This document shows positions 27,471 through 36,467 of a stretch of 64,000 nucleotides of DNA, one piece after another. The notes beneath the pieces were generated by a model. The model was not told the DNA's origin. It saw only the letters and a list, made by a program, of their open reading frames with translations, and searched no databases. The stretch covers positions 3,162,001-3,226,000 of the forward strand of contig NZ_CP143541.1 in the NCBI RefSeq assembly GCF_040126055.1. The letters run 5' to 3'. The stretch comes from Pseudalkalibacillus sp. SCS-8. Lineage in GTDB: Bacteria > Bacillota > Bacilli > Bacillales > Fictibacillaceae. The first letter of the stretch is position 1, and every line of letters starts with the position of its first letter. Both the position numbers and the translations under genes were made by a program.

Positions 27471-28769
27471 ATGCCTTCCATTTCCATCAACATCGGAATC
27501 ATCGGGCCTAATCGAATCAAGGATGAACTGAAGCATGCATTAGCCCATTTTCCGAACTTCAATCCAATCTACCGGGTTTCCGACAACATTTTCGACGCAC
27601 CAACATTCACGAAGGAACTCCTTGATGAGGTTGAAGTTCTTTTTTATTCAGGTTCAATCCCATATTCCATCTCCAAGCATGTCATTCCGGGGCACATGCC
27701 AGCGCATTATATCCCGTTAAAGGGCTCCAGTCTTTACAAAGCTCTTTATGAATTACATAAAAGATCGTCTGAACTGAACACAATCTCGATTGATTCCTTG
27801 TCCCATGAGGACTTTACCAAGGTCGTCGAAGATTTGGATGAAACGATTGAAGCCCTTCCCTTTCAAATGAGCGCCACTCTTGATATTGCTGAAAATATCA
27901 TCGAGTTCCATAAGGAGCTCTTTTATTCGGGGAGGACGGACGCTGTTTTGACAGGGATGAAAGTCATTGCAGACCATTTGGATGAATCCGGCATACCGAG
28001 CCATTGGGTGACACCGACGCAGGAAGATATGGTCGTCGCCCTTGAAAGAGCCTTGCTTTCCACACAATCCAGGAGAAAAAGAGAGTCGCAGGTCGTCATC
28101 GGGTCAATTCATGTGCAACCACTTGGGGAAACGAAAGAGTTAAAAGAACAAGTACTGACGAATTTCAAGCAACAAGTGACCACCTATGCGGAACAATTGG
28201 ATGGACATATTACGATGAAAAACGACTACGAGTATGACCTGATAACGACTCGAGGTGTGTTCGAACGGATCACCCAGGGCTATAAATTCCTTCCAATCAT
28301 ACAAGAGGCGAGAGAAAAGGTGACCGTCAACATCGGTGTCGGGTTCGGTTTCTCCGCATTTGAAGCTGGGGTTCATGCCGGTATCGCATTAGGACAGTCC
28401 CGGAATTTTGAAGGAAACTCTTGTTTTATCGTCAGAGAAGATAAGAATGTCATCGGGCCGCTCGAAATGGGACCTCCCCTCACCTATGACCTTTCCGTCA
28501 CGGATCAGGACCTTGTCGAAAAAGCGAAAGAAATGGGGGCATCGCCTGCCTACCTGAATAAGTTGATGGCAATCATCCAGCGGAAAAGGCTGAATGAATT
28601 CACAGCCCACGAGCTCGCAAAAATTCTCAATATCACTACCCGGAGCGCCCATCGCATCCTTCTTCAATGGCTCGATGCTGAACTGATTGAAATTGTCGGA
28701 ACGGAAAAAATTACGACGAGAGGTAGACCAAGACAAATCTACCGTTTGAAGGAACTGAACGTATCATAG
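27471..28769 (+). CDS. HTH regulator with GTP-cyclohydrolase-III/GGDEF-like middle domain
   Basis: A 432-residue soluble protein in three parts. Residues 1 to about 185 form an unassigned alpha/beta domain starting SINIGIIGPNRIKDEL. Residues about 200-330 resemble a palm-type nucleotide cyclase or GTP cyclohydrolase III domain (VVIGSIHVQPLG, NDYEYDLITTRGVFERITQ, VNIGVGFGFSAFEAG). The C-terminus (about 360-425) is a winged helix (TAHELAKILNITTRSAHRILLQWL, and GRPRQIYRL). The start at 27471 has GAGGTG eight bases upstream. It is last in the plus-strand operon, so it may regulate the locus; whether the middle domain binds a nucleotide is unknown. Confidence 0.65.
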   Translation: MPSISINIGIIGPNRIKDELKHALAHFPNFNPIYRVSDNIFDAPTFTKELLDEVEVLFYSGSIPYSISKHVIPGHMPAHYIPLKGSSLYKALYELHKRSSELNTISIDSLSHEDFTKVVEDLDETIEALPFQMSATLDIAENIIEFHKELFYSGRTDAVLTGMKVIADHLDESGIPSHWVTPTQEDMVVALERALLSTQSRRKRESQVVIGSIHVQPLGETKELKEQVLTNFKQQVTTYAEQLDGHITMKNDYEYDLITTRGVFERITQGYKFLPIIQEAREKVTVNIGVGFGFSAFEAGVHAGIALGQSRNFEGNSCFIVREDKNVIGPLEMGPPLTYDLSVTDQDLVEKAKEMGASPAYLNKLMAIIQRKRLNEFTAHELAKILNITTRSAHRILLQWLDAELIEIVGTEKITTRGRPRQIYRLKELNVS

Positions 28770-28787
28770 GAAGTCATTCTGACAAAG

Positions 28788-28812
28788 AGCTGTCGGGATG
28801 GCTTTTTTTGTT
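28788..28812 (+). terminator. Weak terminator after the regulator gene
   Basis: AGCTG and TGGCT flank a short loop and are followed by seven T. The stem has G-U pairs, so it is marginal. Its T-rich side overlaps the left end of the second repeat element. Confidence 0.45.
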
Positions 28813-29025
28813 GATATAGAAGCGTAAGGCAGCGACTCCAGCGGGAAAAGCAACAGCTGAAGACCCCGCAGAGTGAGGGATTAAGGTTCTTCGACTAACA
28901 ACCACCACGTCCTGTGGTGAACGTCGAAGCCACCACATCCTGTGGAAGTGAGGAGGCTGAAGCGTTGCCGGCGGAAAGCGTCCGCCTGAAGCTGTCCAAA
29001 CCCAACTACATTCTTTAAAAGAGCC
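28800..29025. repeat. Bacillaceae-type intergenic repeat (copy 2, expanded)
   Basis: A 226-bp relative of the element at 6329-6500. Shared blocks are GCGACTCCAGCGGGAAAAGC, GAAGACCCCGCA, GAGGAGGCT and GCGGAAAGCG, and both end near GAGCC with flanking GATAT or CAACTAC words. The middle carries an insertion with two copies of CCACCACRTCCTGTGG joined by GTGAACGTCGAAG. It lies between the regulator and the second propeller gene and encodes nothing obvious. The following 29026-29240 gap shows no further clear feature. Confidence 0.65.
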
Positions 29026-29260
29026 TTTATTTTGTAGAGAACTAGCATGTCTTTAATCCGTGTAAAAATAACCGGGAATCCCTGCCCGTTGGACTTCCAT
29101 CCTTAGCTAGAACGTATGCTGGACGGATTCGTCCCAAAACTTCTGTCCTTAAGTCGACGTGAATTGCTGATTCTATTGTCACAACGCCTCCATGCTCTTT
29201 ACTATGAAAGTATTGGTACATGTCTGGTTTTTTACGAAATGAATAAAGGGAGGCGTTCAT

Positions 29261-31303
29261 TTGAAGAAAGGACTAAGCGTGATCTTATCCACTCTGCTAC
29301 TCTTGGCTTGTTTCTCCACAACCTCATTCCAAGCAGCTTCAAGCAAAACCGAAAAGCTGGGGATTCCCCATTATAGTGTAGCCATCATGGGGGCAACCTA
29401 CGGACCTTCTGTCGACGGCAGTGAATACATATTTGCCGTAGCCAATGGTGAGCCTGCTGTATTGAATGTGATTGACCCCGCATCAGGAGATCGTGTTGAT
29501 AGTGTCGCATTAGAAGGAGCATCCTTCGCCTGGGGAGTCGACACGGACAATAATGGAAACGTTTACATTGCAGCAAGTGATAAATTTTATCACTACTCGA
29601 CTGAAACTGGGGAATTACGTAGCTTCGGGAGACCTGTCGCTTCCGAGAACTATATGTGGCGCATAACTGTTGATGAAGAGGGACGCGTATTCGGCGGAAC
29701 GTATCCGAACGGGAAGGTCTATATGTATGATCCATCAACTGATTCCTTCACCGATTACGGAAAGGTCGTAGAAGGACAGCAATATGTCCGCAGTATTGAT
29801 GCTGTGAACGGCAAAGTTTATGCAGGCCTCGGTTCCCAAAAAGCACAGCTCGTTGAAATCGACATTGCAACAGGTGCAAAGCAGGAGATTCCGCTTCCAG
29901 CAGGCTATGAGGGTGACAAATTCGTCTATGACTTGGATGTTGCCGGCAAACATCTATTTGCACGTGTCACGGGCTCTGCCACCCTTCTTGTCTATGACCT
30001 TAATCAGAAAAAATGGATTGATCAAATCCCGGACGTGAAAGGCTTGGACGTCTCAAAGCTCGGTCCAGACAATAGCGTCTATTTCATCAAGAGGAATGGC
30101 GATCTGAAGAAGTATAATTTGAATGATTACACCATCCAAGACACACCAGTCAGCGGATTATGGTCGGCACGCGATATGAGGTGGATCACATTAAATGAAC
30201 CAGATTATCCTGGCCAAAGTCTGATTTCAATCCGCTATGACGGGAATTATTGGATCTATAATCCACAGACCGGTAATCATAAAATGGTCAAAGCTCAAAT
30301 CAAGGGTGAACCGATCAATATTCAGTCCCTCGCAGTTGGACTAGATGATCATATTTATACGAGTGCCTATATGTCAGGTGGTTTGACACGATATGATCAG
30401 ACAACAGATACCTTCAAGGCGTTCTCTGGTAACGGCCAGACAGAGGGCATGATTGCAACGGACAAATATTTGTATATGGGCATCTATCCAGAAGCGAAAA
30501 TGTACCGGTATGATCCGACAAAACCGTATGACATCAATGCTTCAGTCGTCGCCAATCCGGAGCTGTTGTTCAGCCTGAAATCCGAAGGACAGGACCGTCC
30601 ATTCGCATGGACACAAGGAGAAGAAGCTGTCTATGTCGGTACTGTCCCGGATTATGGTAAGTTAGGCGGTTCATTGAGTGTTATTTATGAACGTGAAGAG
30701 GATGAGGACGAGTCAGACGACGAAGCTGAGGAATCGGATGAAGAGGAGGATAAAGAAACGTCGAAAACGTACGAAACGTTTACGAATATCGTACACAATC
30801 AAAGCATCATCTCCCTCGCTTACGATGATGAGCTGGTCTATGGCGGCACAAGCGTCTGGGGCGGCTTGGGCACACCACCAACCGAGGAAGATGGTAAGAT
30901 CTTCATCTGGGATACCGAAGACAATGTGAAGACCTTTGAAGCCGTGCCAGTACCTGGACATCGCGCTGTTTCCGCTTTGAGCTTCGATGATGACGAATAC
31001 TTATGGGGAATCACCATCAATACGATTTTTAAGTTCGATCCAGAAACGAAAGAAGTCCTCGGTTCGAAAGAGCTGTTCCCATTTGATTGGAGCAAGCTCG
31101 GACACTCATGGAGAAGTGCACACCTGCAATTCGATCCAAACGATGGACAATTTTACGGACGGACGGAACAAGGTATCTTTACGTTCGACCCGGAAACCTG
31201 GGATTATGAAGTACTCGAACCGAACGCCTCCCTCTTCGGAATGGATAAGAACGGCGACATCTACTTTGCAAGAGGTGAAGAACTGTATCGATACAATCGA
31301 TGA
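29261..31303 (+). CDS. Secreted beta-propeller protein with acidic insertion
   Basis: A 680-residue exported protein starting at a TTG with GGGAGG ten bases upstream. The signal peptide is LSVILSTLLLLACFSTTSFQA. The rest is a propeller with blades such as DNNGNVYIAAS, DEEGRVFGGTYPNGKVYMYD and NGQFYGRTEQGIFTFD. It is a paralogue of the first part of the protein at 8612-11671 but lacks the jelly-roll and Ig-like tail. At about residues 478-505 (30690-30775) a run rich in Asp and Glu interrupts the blade that in the paralogue reads straight through. It lies at the far edge of the catabolic block. Function unknown. Confidence 0.85.
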   Translation: MKKGLSVILSTLLLLACFSTTSFQAASSKTEKLGIPHYSVAIMGATYGPSVDGSEYIFAVANGEPAVLNVIDPASGDRVDSVALEGASFAWGVDTDNNGNVYIAASDKFYHYSTETGELRSFGRPVASENYMWRITVDEEGRVFGGTYPNGKVYMYDPSTDSFTDYGKVVEGQQYVRSIDAVNGKVYAGLGSQKAQLVEIDIATGAKQEIPLPAGYEGDKFVYDLDVAGKHLFARVTGSATLLVYDLNQKKWIDQIPDVKGLDVSKLGPDNSVYFIKRNGDLKKYNLNDYTIQDTPVSGLWSARDMRWITLNEPDYPGQSLISIRYDGNYWIYNPQTGNHKMVKAQIKGEPINIQSLAVGLDDHIYTSAYMSGGLTRYDQTTDTFKAFSGNGQTEGMIATDKYLYMGIYPEAKMYRYDPTKPYDINASVVANPELLFSLKSEGQDRPFAWTQGEEAVYVGTVPDYGKLGGSLSVIYEREEDEDESDDEAEESDEEEDKETSKTYETFTNIVHNQSIISLAYDDELVYGGTSVWGGLGTPPTEEDGKIFIWDTEDNVKTFEAVPVPGHRAVSALSFDDDEYLWGITINTIFKFDPETKEVLGSKELFPFDWSKLGHSWRSAHLQFDPNDGQFYGRTEQGIFTFDPETWDYEVLEPNASLFGMDKNGDIYFARGEELYRYNR

Positions 31304-31318
31304 GATTATCTTTATGAT

Positions 31319-31348
31319 GAAGAGAGTGGCTAAGGCCACTCTCTTCTT
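31319..31348 (+). terminator. Terminator of the second propeller gene
   Basis: AGAGAGTGGC (31321-31330), a TAAG loop and GCCACTCTCT (31335-31344) form a ten-base perfect stem, followed by TCTTT, 17 bases after the stop. Confidence 0.85.
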
Positions 31349-31393
31349 TAGATTAATAAAAGCAACAATGCAGTTAACATAGCTATTACTTTA

Positions 31394-31693
31394 TTAATGC
31401 TGCTGTTTCAAAGTATGTACGGCCCAATTCAATAATCCGAAGAAGATAAAACAAAAACCGAGCATCATGAAAATCTGGGTGTGAAGCAAATAATCATAAA
31501 ACCACAAATCGGTCTTATATCTGATTTGATCATTCCACATTCTTCCGAAGCTTGGACTTATAAACATAATGATAAACCCAAGGATAATGAAAAAAAGACT
31601 ATACCTAATATGAACGATGGATTTCCCCTCCCCCCTAAATGATACGAATGTACTTATCCAATTAACTATACTACATTTTACTGATTTTACCAT
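31394..31693 (-). CDS. Small two-helix membrane protein, start uncertain
   Basis: A short protein with two hydrophobic segments (YSLFFIILGFIIMFI and FMMLGFCFIFFGLLNWAV) separated by a polar loop with WNDQIRYKTD. The ATG at 31693 has no ribosome site. A strong GGGGGGAGGGG lies at about residue 20-23 of this frame, but no ATG, GTG or TTG follows at the right distance, so either a rare ATC/ATT start is used or the real start lies elsewhere. I do not recognise the family. Confidence 0.45.
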   Translation of the reverse strand: MVKSVKCSIVNWISTFVSFRGEGKSIVHIRYSLFFIILGFIIMFISPSFGRMWNDQIRYKTDLWFYDYLLHTQIFMMLGFCFIFFGLLNWAVHTLKQQH

Positions 31694-31753
31694 ATAAGTA
31701 AAGATAAAAAACCGCCCTGTTGGACGGTTTTTCTACTTCTTACAAGCTTATTG

Positions 31754-32950
31754 TCACCCGACGACTTTTCGTCGTTTTGCTTTTTCCGGTTGGGCGAAGA
31801 GCAGTCCGAGCTCATGATGCTCGTTTTCGTATAACGAGCGTTGCACGAAGCGGACGTCTCCGTTCGCGTTGAGCACTTCGAGCTTACAGAACTGTGCATT
31901 GCTTTGGACAGCCCCATAGAAATCCTCCACGCGCTCCATCTTCCTTCCGTTCACCTTCACAATCCGCTCCCCGATCGACACATTCATTTTGGAAGCCGGA
32001 GACCCTGGAATGATCCCGAGTACACGGATCCCTTCGTTCAGGGCACTGAAATAGGGTGCTCGCTTGATCTCAAGCTTCCGGTAATGCAAGATCAATGCAT
32101 TACGCCCGACAAAAGCCAAAGCAACAATCACGATGCTAAGCCATTCCAATTCGAGATAAAGAAGTGAGATTGCACCAGCCAGCAAAATCAGACCGAGCGA
32201 GAGGAACCTGACCCCAATCTTTTTCACGACAGGTTCCGGCATGGATTGGGATACGACATGGTGGAATCCAATTGCAAACGGCACAAGTGTCAATCCGACT
32301 GCTGTTTCTCCGATTTGGAGTAAAGGAAACCAGCTATTGGTTGAGATTGCTGTCCCAGGAATAAGTACGAACATTGGCACGAGCCAGATGCGGCTGATCA
32401 CATGTGCCCCGATGCCTTTCCCTCTTTTTCCACGTAACAGAATCGGAGATGTGTTCTGGGCACCGACGGACATGATCAGAATGCCTTCAGCAACGACCAG
32501 CACTGCAATCAGTAAGGCAATCATGCCGAGAGAAGCGCTCTGAAGTTCAGTAAGCCATCCATCAAGCACCGCCACTCCAGTTTCAAACGACGGCATATAA
32601 GCTGCTGCCAAGTACGTCAGGGTCCCTGCAAAGACTGGATTGAACAGGTTTTTCCGTAACGTTAATCCGAGAAGTATGTAAAAGACGGACATGACTGCGA
32701 TGACGCCGAAGGGCAAGAGAATGCCAGCAAATATGGTCAACACCGAAAAAATGAGTCCGATGATCAGGCCCGGAATGATGCCCTTCACGAAGTCATCCAC
32801 TGTATGATGGACCCGGACATGGAAGTCGCTCCGCTCCCTTTTTACTCGGATGGTGGCGTGTATACCGATTAAAACGATGATGATATAGAAAAGAGGATTA
32901 AGAAAGAACCATCCCATTCCTTTTAAAATACTAAGAAGAATTTCCTGCAT
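31754..32950 (-). CDS. minJ: Cell-division topology protein MinJ (PDZ membrane protein)
   Basis: A polytopic membrane protein of 398 residues, the same size as B. subtilis MinJ (about 397). It has about eight hydrophobic segments, then a C-terminal PDZ domain from about residue 300 with RVLGIIPGSPASKMNVSIGERIVKVNGRKM. MinJ bridges DivIVA and MinD at the pole and septum. Its position next to ctpB agrees with the B. subtilis order, where it is yvjD. The ATG at 32950 has GGGGG seven bases upstream, better than the ATG at 32956. Confidence 0.9.
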   Translation of the reverse strand: MQEILLSILKGMGWFFLNPLFYIIIVLIGIHATIRVKRERSDFHVRVHHTVDDFVKGIIPGLIIGLIFSVLTIFAGILLPFGVIAVMSVFYILLGLTLRKNLFNPVFAGTLTYLAAAYMPSFETGVAVLDGWLTELQSASLGMIALLIAVLVVAEGILIMSVGAQNTSPILLRGKRGKGIGAHVISRIWLVPMFVLIPGTAISTNSWFPLLQIGETAVGLTLVPFAIGFHHVVSQSMPEPVVKKIGVRFLSLGLILLAGAISLLYLELEWLSIVIVALAFVGRNALILHYRKLEIKRAPYFSALNEGIRVLGIIPGSPASKMNVSIGERIVKVNGRKMERVEDFYGAVQSNAQFCKLEVLNANGDVRFVQRSLYENEHHELGLLFAQPEKAKRRKVVG

Positions 32951-32965
32951 TGTCATGCCCCCACA

Positions 32966-33130
32966 CTAATCTTTCTGTTTTTCTTCAATAAGCCGATCCA
33001 GCTTGCTGTTGATCTCTTTCATAAGATTCAGCTTCTGCTGCAGATATTTGAAAATGAAAATGATCCCGGAAACCAGTCCGATCAAGACCATAAACAAGAA
33101 TAATTGGTAAATGATATCCCCGATATCCAT
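32966..33130 (-). CDS. Small single-helix membrane protein (DUF4083-like)
   Basis: A 54-residue protein. It has one hydrophobic helix (LFLFMVLIGLVSGIIFIFKYL) and a charged coiled tail (LMKEINSKLDRLIEEKQKD). AGGAGG seven bases before the ATG at 33130 fixes the start. This layout fits the DUF4083 family; function unknown. It lies between ctpB and minJ, 15 bases upstream of minJ, so it is probably cotranscribed with minJ. Confidence 0.7.
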   Translation of the reverse strand: MDIGDIIYQLFLFMVLIGLVSGIIFIFKYLQQKLNLMKEINSKLDRLIEEKQKD

Positions 33131-33169
33131 GTAACGTCCTCCTAAATCTTTCGTAAAGAACCCCAAAAT

Positions 33170-33201
33170 AAAATCCGTAGAAGTTTATCTTCTACGGATA
33201 T
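33170..33201 (-). terminator. Terminator of ctpB
   Basis: ATCCGTAGAAG and CTTCTACGGAT (33173-33199) form an 11-base stem. On the minus strand it is followed by TTTATTTT. Confidence 0.8.
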
Positions 33202-33231
33202 ATTCGACGAATGAAGGCTTCATCCTGCTTA

Positions 33232-34710
33232 TTAATCGTTGAACAGCACTTCAAGCGCAGTTTTGAGCTGTTGATCATTATCACCGCTGTCGATTTTCTC
33301 AAGAAGCTTTTTCTCCATCATTGTTGCAGTATCTTTATCCACTTTCCCTGTCGGTGACAAGTCATTGGCATTTTGGAAAGCTTTGACGGCGGTTTCTGTC
33401 TTCTGGTCAAAATATCCATCGGTCCGCGCAGGATTGAAACCGAGCCCTTTCAGGATCGTCTGGACATTCTTGACCTGCTCACCTGTCATATCGTATTCTA
33501 GTGGTTTTTCAATCGTAATCGGATTTGCCCGGTAGAAATCAGGTTGTTCCACTTTCACCGTCGGTTTGACGCCTTCCTTATGGATCCAGTTCCCGTCCGG
33601 TGTCAGCCATTTGAACATTGTCAGTTTAATCGAACTGCCATCATCCATTTCAACCGCTTGCTGAACGGTTCCTTTTCCGAACGATCTTACACCTACGACA
33701 TCATAACCCCCAGCTTCCTTCAGGGCTGCTGCCAGTATTTCAGATGCCGAAGCACTACCATTATCAATCAAAGCGACAATCGGGTAATCCTTTTTGTCTG
33801 TTGTATTCGAGAAGAAGCGCTGCTTTTCGCCAGTTCTTGCTTCAATCTGAACAATCGGTTCAGCCTTTGTAATGAACGGCTTCGCGATGTCCCTCACACT
33901 GTTCAAGAATCCACCTGGATTTCCACGAACGTCGATGATCAGACCATCAATGTTCTTGTCCTCAAGCTGTTTTAAATGGGCTTCAAAGTCTTTCGCTGTA
34001 TTTTCAGAGAACGATGTGATTCTCAAGTGACCGACTTTCTTCCCATCTTTTTTGATGATTTCCGAGTACACCGTTTCAATCGGGATTTCGTCACGTTTCA
34101 CCTCAATGACGAGCGTATTGCTGACCCCCGCACGCTTGACCTCAAGCTTGACTGTCGTCCCCTTCTTTCCACGAATCTTCAAAACCGCCTCATAAAGCTC
34201 AAGACCCTTCGTACTTTCACCATTAATGGCGACGATTTGGTCATGAGGCTTGAGCCCTGCCTTTTCTGCAGGTGAGTTTTCAAATGGAGCGACGATGGTG
34301 ACATATCCGTCCATCATCGTCACTTCAGCGCCGATTCCTTCAAAGGAGGATTCCAACGTATCGTTGAATTGCTTAGCCGTGTTCGGGTCCATGTACACGG
34401 AATAAGGATCATCAAGGGTATTCACCATCCCCTGGATCGCGCCCTCCAACAGCTTTTCCTTATCGACATCTTCTACATATTTCTCTGTGATAAGTTCATA
34501 GGTTTGCTCAATTTTATCAAACTCTTCATCTGTTCCTGAACTGCCTACCTTTAAGTTCGTTCCGTTTTCTGCAGCTTTATCGAGTAATGTCGACCCTTGT
34601 TCCACATCTGAAAATAACGACATGCCGGCATATGTACCGCCTGCTCCGACTGCAAGGGAGCCAGCCACTAAAAGCGCAACCACTTTTCCTCTCACGTTCA
34701 TCTTTTTCAT
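33232..34710 (-). CDS. ctpB: Carboxyl-terminal processing protease CtpB (S41)
   Basis: A secreted or membrane-anchored serine protease of about 492 residues. It has an N-terminal hydrophobic anchor (VVALLVAGSLAVGAGG), a PDZ domain around residues 110-190 (GIGAEVTMMDGYV, SPAEKAGLKPHDQIVAING), and the S41 catalytic core (DVRGNPGGFLNSV; Ser in IDNGSASASEILAAAL, about residue 325; Lys in SFGKGTVQ about 25 residues on). A C-terminal peptidoglycan-binding domain follows (YDMTGEQVKNVQTILKGLGF). In B. subtilis CtpB cuts SpoIVFA during sporulation. GTG 34713, ATG 34710 and ATG 34701 are all possible starts. Confidence 0.92.
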   Translation of the reverse strand: MKKMNVRGKVVALLVAGSLAVGAGGTYAGMSLFSDVEQGSTLLDKAAENGTNLKVGSSGTDEEFDKIEQTYELITEKYVEDVDKEKLLEGAIQGMVNTLDDPYSVYMDPNTAKQFNDTLESSFEGIGAEVTMMDGYVTIVAPFENSPAEKAGLKPHDQIVAINGESTKGLELYEAVLKIRGKKGTTVKLEVKRAGVSNTLVIEVKRDEIPIETVYSEIIKKDGKKVGHLRITSFSENTAKDFEAHLKQLEDKNIDGLIIDVRGNPGGFLNSVRDIAKPFITKAEPIVQIEARTGEKQRFFSNTTDKKDYPIVALIDNGSASASEILAAALKEAGGYDVVGVRSFGKGTVQQAVEMDDGSSIKLTMFKWLTPDGNWIHKEGVKPTVKVEQPDFYRANPITIEKPLEYDMTGEQVKNVQTILKGLGFNPARTDGYFDQKTETAVKAFQNANDLSPTGKVDKDTATMMEKKLLEKIDSGDNDQQLKTALEVLFND

Positions 34711-35036
34711 CACCTCATCGTGTTTGCAGGAAAAGGCACCACACCATCAAGATGCGATGCCTTCTCACATGAGTAAGGTCCCCCTAAGTTCCGTACAATC
34801 CGCTTACTCACTAAACTATATGAACAGCTTGTTCACTTTATGTTTTTTATTAGATTTCTTCTTTGTACAATGTGACATTCGACTTACAAACTACACTTTT
34901 TAGCTTACTACACAACCTACAAGGACACAACAATCATCCTCATATTTTTGGAAAATTTTCAATAATGGACTATGGGGATAGGTACGGCATAATTGAATGC
35001 GATGGACCACCCTAGAATCTATTCTCTTTATAAAAA

Positions 35037-35069
35037 CAACCCTCGTCCCATTCAATGAGCGAGGGTTGT
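35037..35069 (-). terminator. Terminator of the M23 peptidase gene
   Basis: ACAACCCTCG and CGAGGGTTGT (35037-35046 and 35060-35069) form a ten-base stem, followed by TTTTTA on the minus strand. The remaining gap up to ctpB (34714-35030) holds the ctpB upstream region; no distinct element was recognised. Confidence 0.85.
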
Positions 35070-35075
35070 ATCCGA

Positions 35076-36335
35076 TTAGTTAAAGAATTGTAGTGGATCG
35101 ATGGCGTTCGACTTGCTAGAATTCCATTGTCCTTTGTGGATTTCAAAGTGCAAGTGCTGTCCAGTCGATTGACCAGTATTCCCCATCAGACCGATTTGTT
35201 GTCCTTTACTTACTGTCGCACCGTTTTGAACATAACGCGTTCTCAAATGCGCGTAAACCGTTGTATAGGTTTGTCCATTAATATAATGGGCGATAAAGAC
35301 GACATTACCGTAACTTGATGAACGGTAAGACTTAATAACCGTACCATCTGCAGAAGCCACAATCGGTACTGTGCCAGCCCGTGCAATGTCGATACCAGCA
35401 TGCATGCTGCCCCAACGAGGACCGAATGTAGAAGTGATTCTACCAGCTGATGGACGTGAGAACATGCCACCGGATACAGAAGGTGCTGGTGCTGGTGCCG
35501 GGCTTGCTGAGCTGTTTTTCTTCCTAGCTCTCTCCCTTTCTTCAGCCGCTTTTCTACGAGCCTCTGCCTCTTGACGACGTTTTTCAGCTTCAAATGCAGC
35601 CTGCTGCTTCGCCAACAGGTCGCCTTCATCTTCAAGCTTCATCAATTCGCCATGCATGTGCTCTTCTTCTTCTTCCAATTCATGCAATAACTCATTCTTA
35701 CGTTCAACTTTTGCGTTCAAGCTTGCTCGCAAGCTTTCAAGCTCTTTCTTTTTCTCATTCAGAGTAGCGAGTTCTTTCTCAACTTGTGCTTTCGCTTCTT
35801 CTACCGCTTTTTTATCGGCTTTATGCGCTTCAAGAATATCTTTGTCCTGAGCTGCAATTTCATTCAATGCAAGGACACGGTCGATGAAATCTCCGAAACT
35901 GCTAGATCCAAGTAATACTTCTATGTATTGGACGGATCCACCATTTTCATACATCGCTGTGACTCGATCCTTCAACATCTTGTCACGCTCAGCAATACGT
36001 TTTACAAGAGCTGCAATTTCTTCTTTCAGCTTTGCGATTTCTTCCTTCGTCTCTTTGATTTCTTCTTCTTTCTTTTGGATCTTACTCTTTGTTGCAGCTA
36101 CTTCCTCATTAAGTTTTTTGATTTCGGCATTTACTTCTTCCTGGTGTTTTTGGATTGAAGCGATTTCTGCTTCAGTTTCTTTACGAGCAGATTTATTTTC
36201 CGCTCTCTTCTCTTTTACTTCATTAATCTTGTCCTTGAGTGAATTGGCCTGTACATCATTTCCACCAGTCATACCTGGTACTCCACCCAACAACAAGCTC
36301 AATGATGCCACAGCCACGATAAGTTTCCTTTTCAA
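35076..36335 (-). CDS. Coiled-coil M23 peptidoglycan hydrolase (EnvC-like)
   Basis: A secreted cell-wall enzyme of 419 residues. A signal peptide (LIVAVASLSLLLGGVPG) precedes about 230 residues of coiled coil rich in Glu, Lys and Ala. A linker follows (about 270-300), and the C-terminal LytM/M23 domain from about residue 310 has GSMHAGIDIARAG (zinc His and Asp), VVFIAHYINGQTYTTVYAHL and GQHLHFEIHKG (zinc His). All zinc ligands seem present. It lies 130 bases downstream of ftsX. By analogy with EnvC and PcsB it may be activated by FtsEX. TTG at 36335 has GGGGG eight bases upstream; the ATG at 36350 lacks a ribosome site. Confidence 0.88.
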   Translation of the reverse strand: MKRKLIVAVASLSLLLGGVPGMTGGNDVQANSLKDKINEVKEKRAENKSARKETEAEIASIQKHQEEVNAEIKKLNEEVAATKSKIQKKEEEIKETKEEIAKLKEEIAALVKRIAERDKMLKDRVTAMYENGGSVQYIEVLLGSSSFGDFIDRVLALNEIAAQDKDILEAHKADKKAVEEAKAQVEKELATLNEKKKELESLRASLNAKVERKNELLHELEEEEEHMHGELMKLEDEGDLLAKQQAAFEAEKRRQEAEARRKAAEERERARKKNSSASPAPAPAPSVSGGMFSRPSAGRITSTFGPRWGSMHAGIDIARAGTVPIVASADGTVIKSYRSSSYGNVVFIAHYINGQTYTTVYAHLRTRYVQNGATVSKGQQIGLMGNTGQSTGQHLHFEIHKGQWNSSKSNAIDPLQFFN

Positions 36336-36467
36336 CCTTACATCCCCCATTCAAATCTTTTAGTTATGTAAGCCAGAAGGTGTGATCGACGTTCGCACCT
36401 TCTGGACTGGTCTCTTGACACTCGTGCTACATTTATTGGCATTCAAGCCGTTAATTGAACAATTTGC

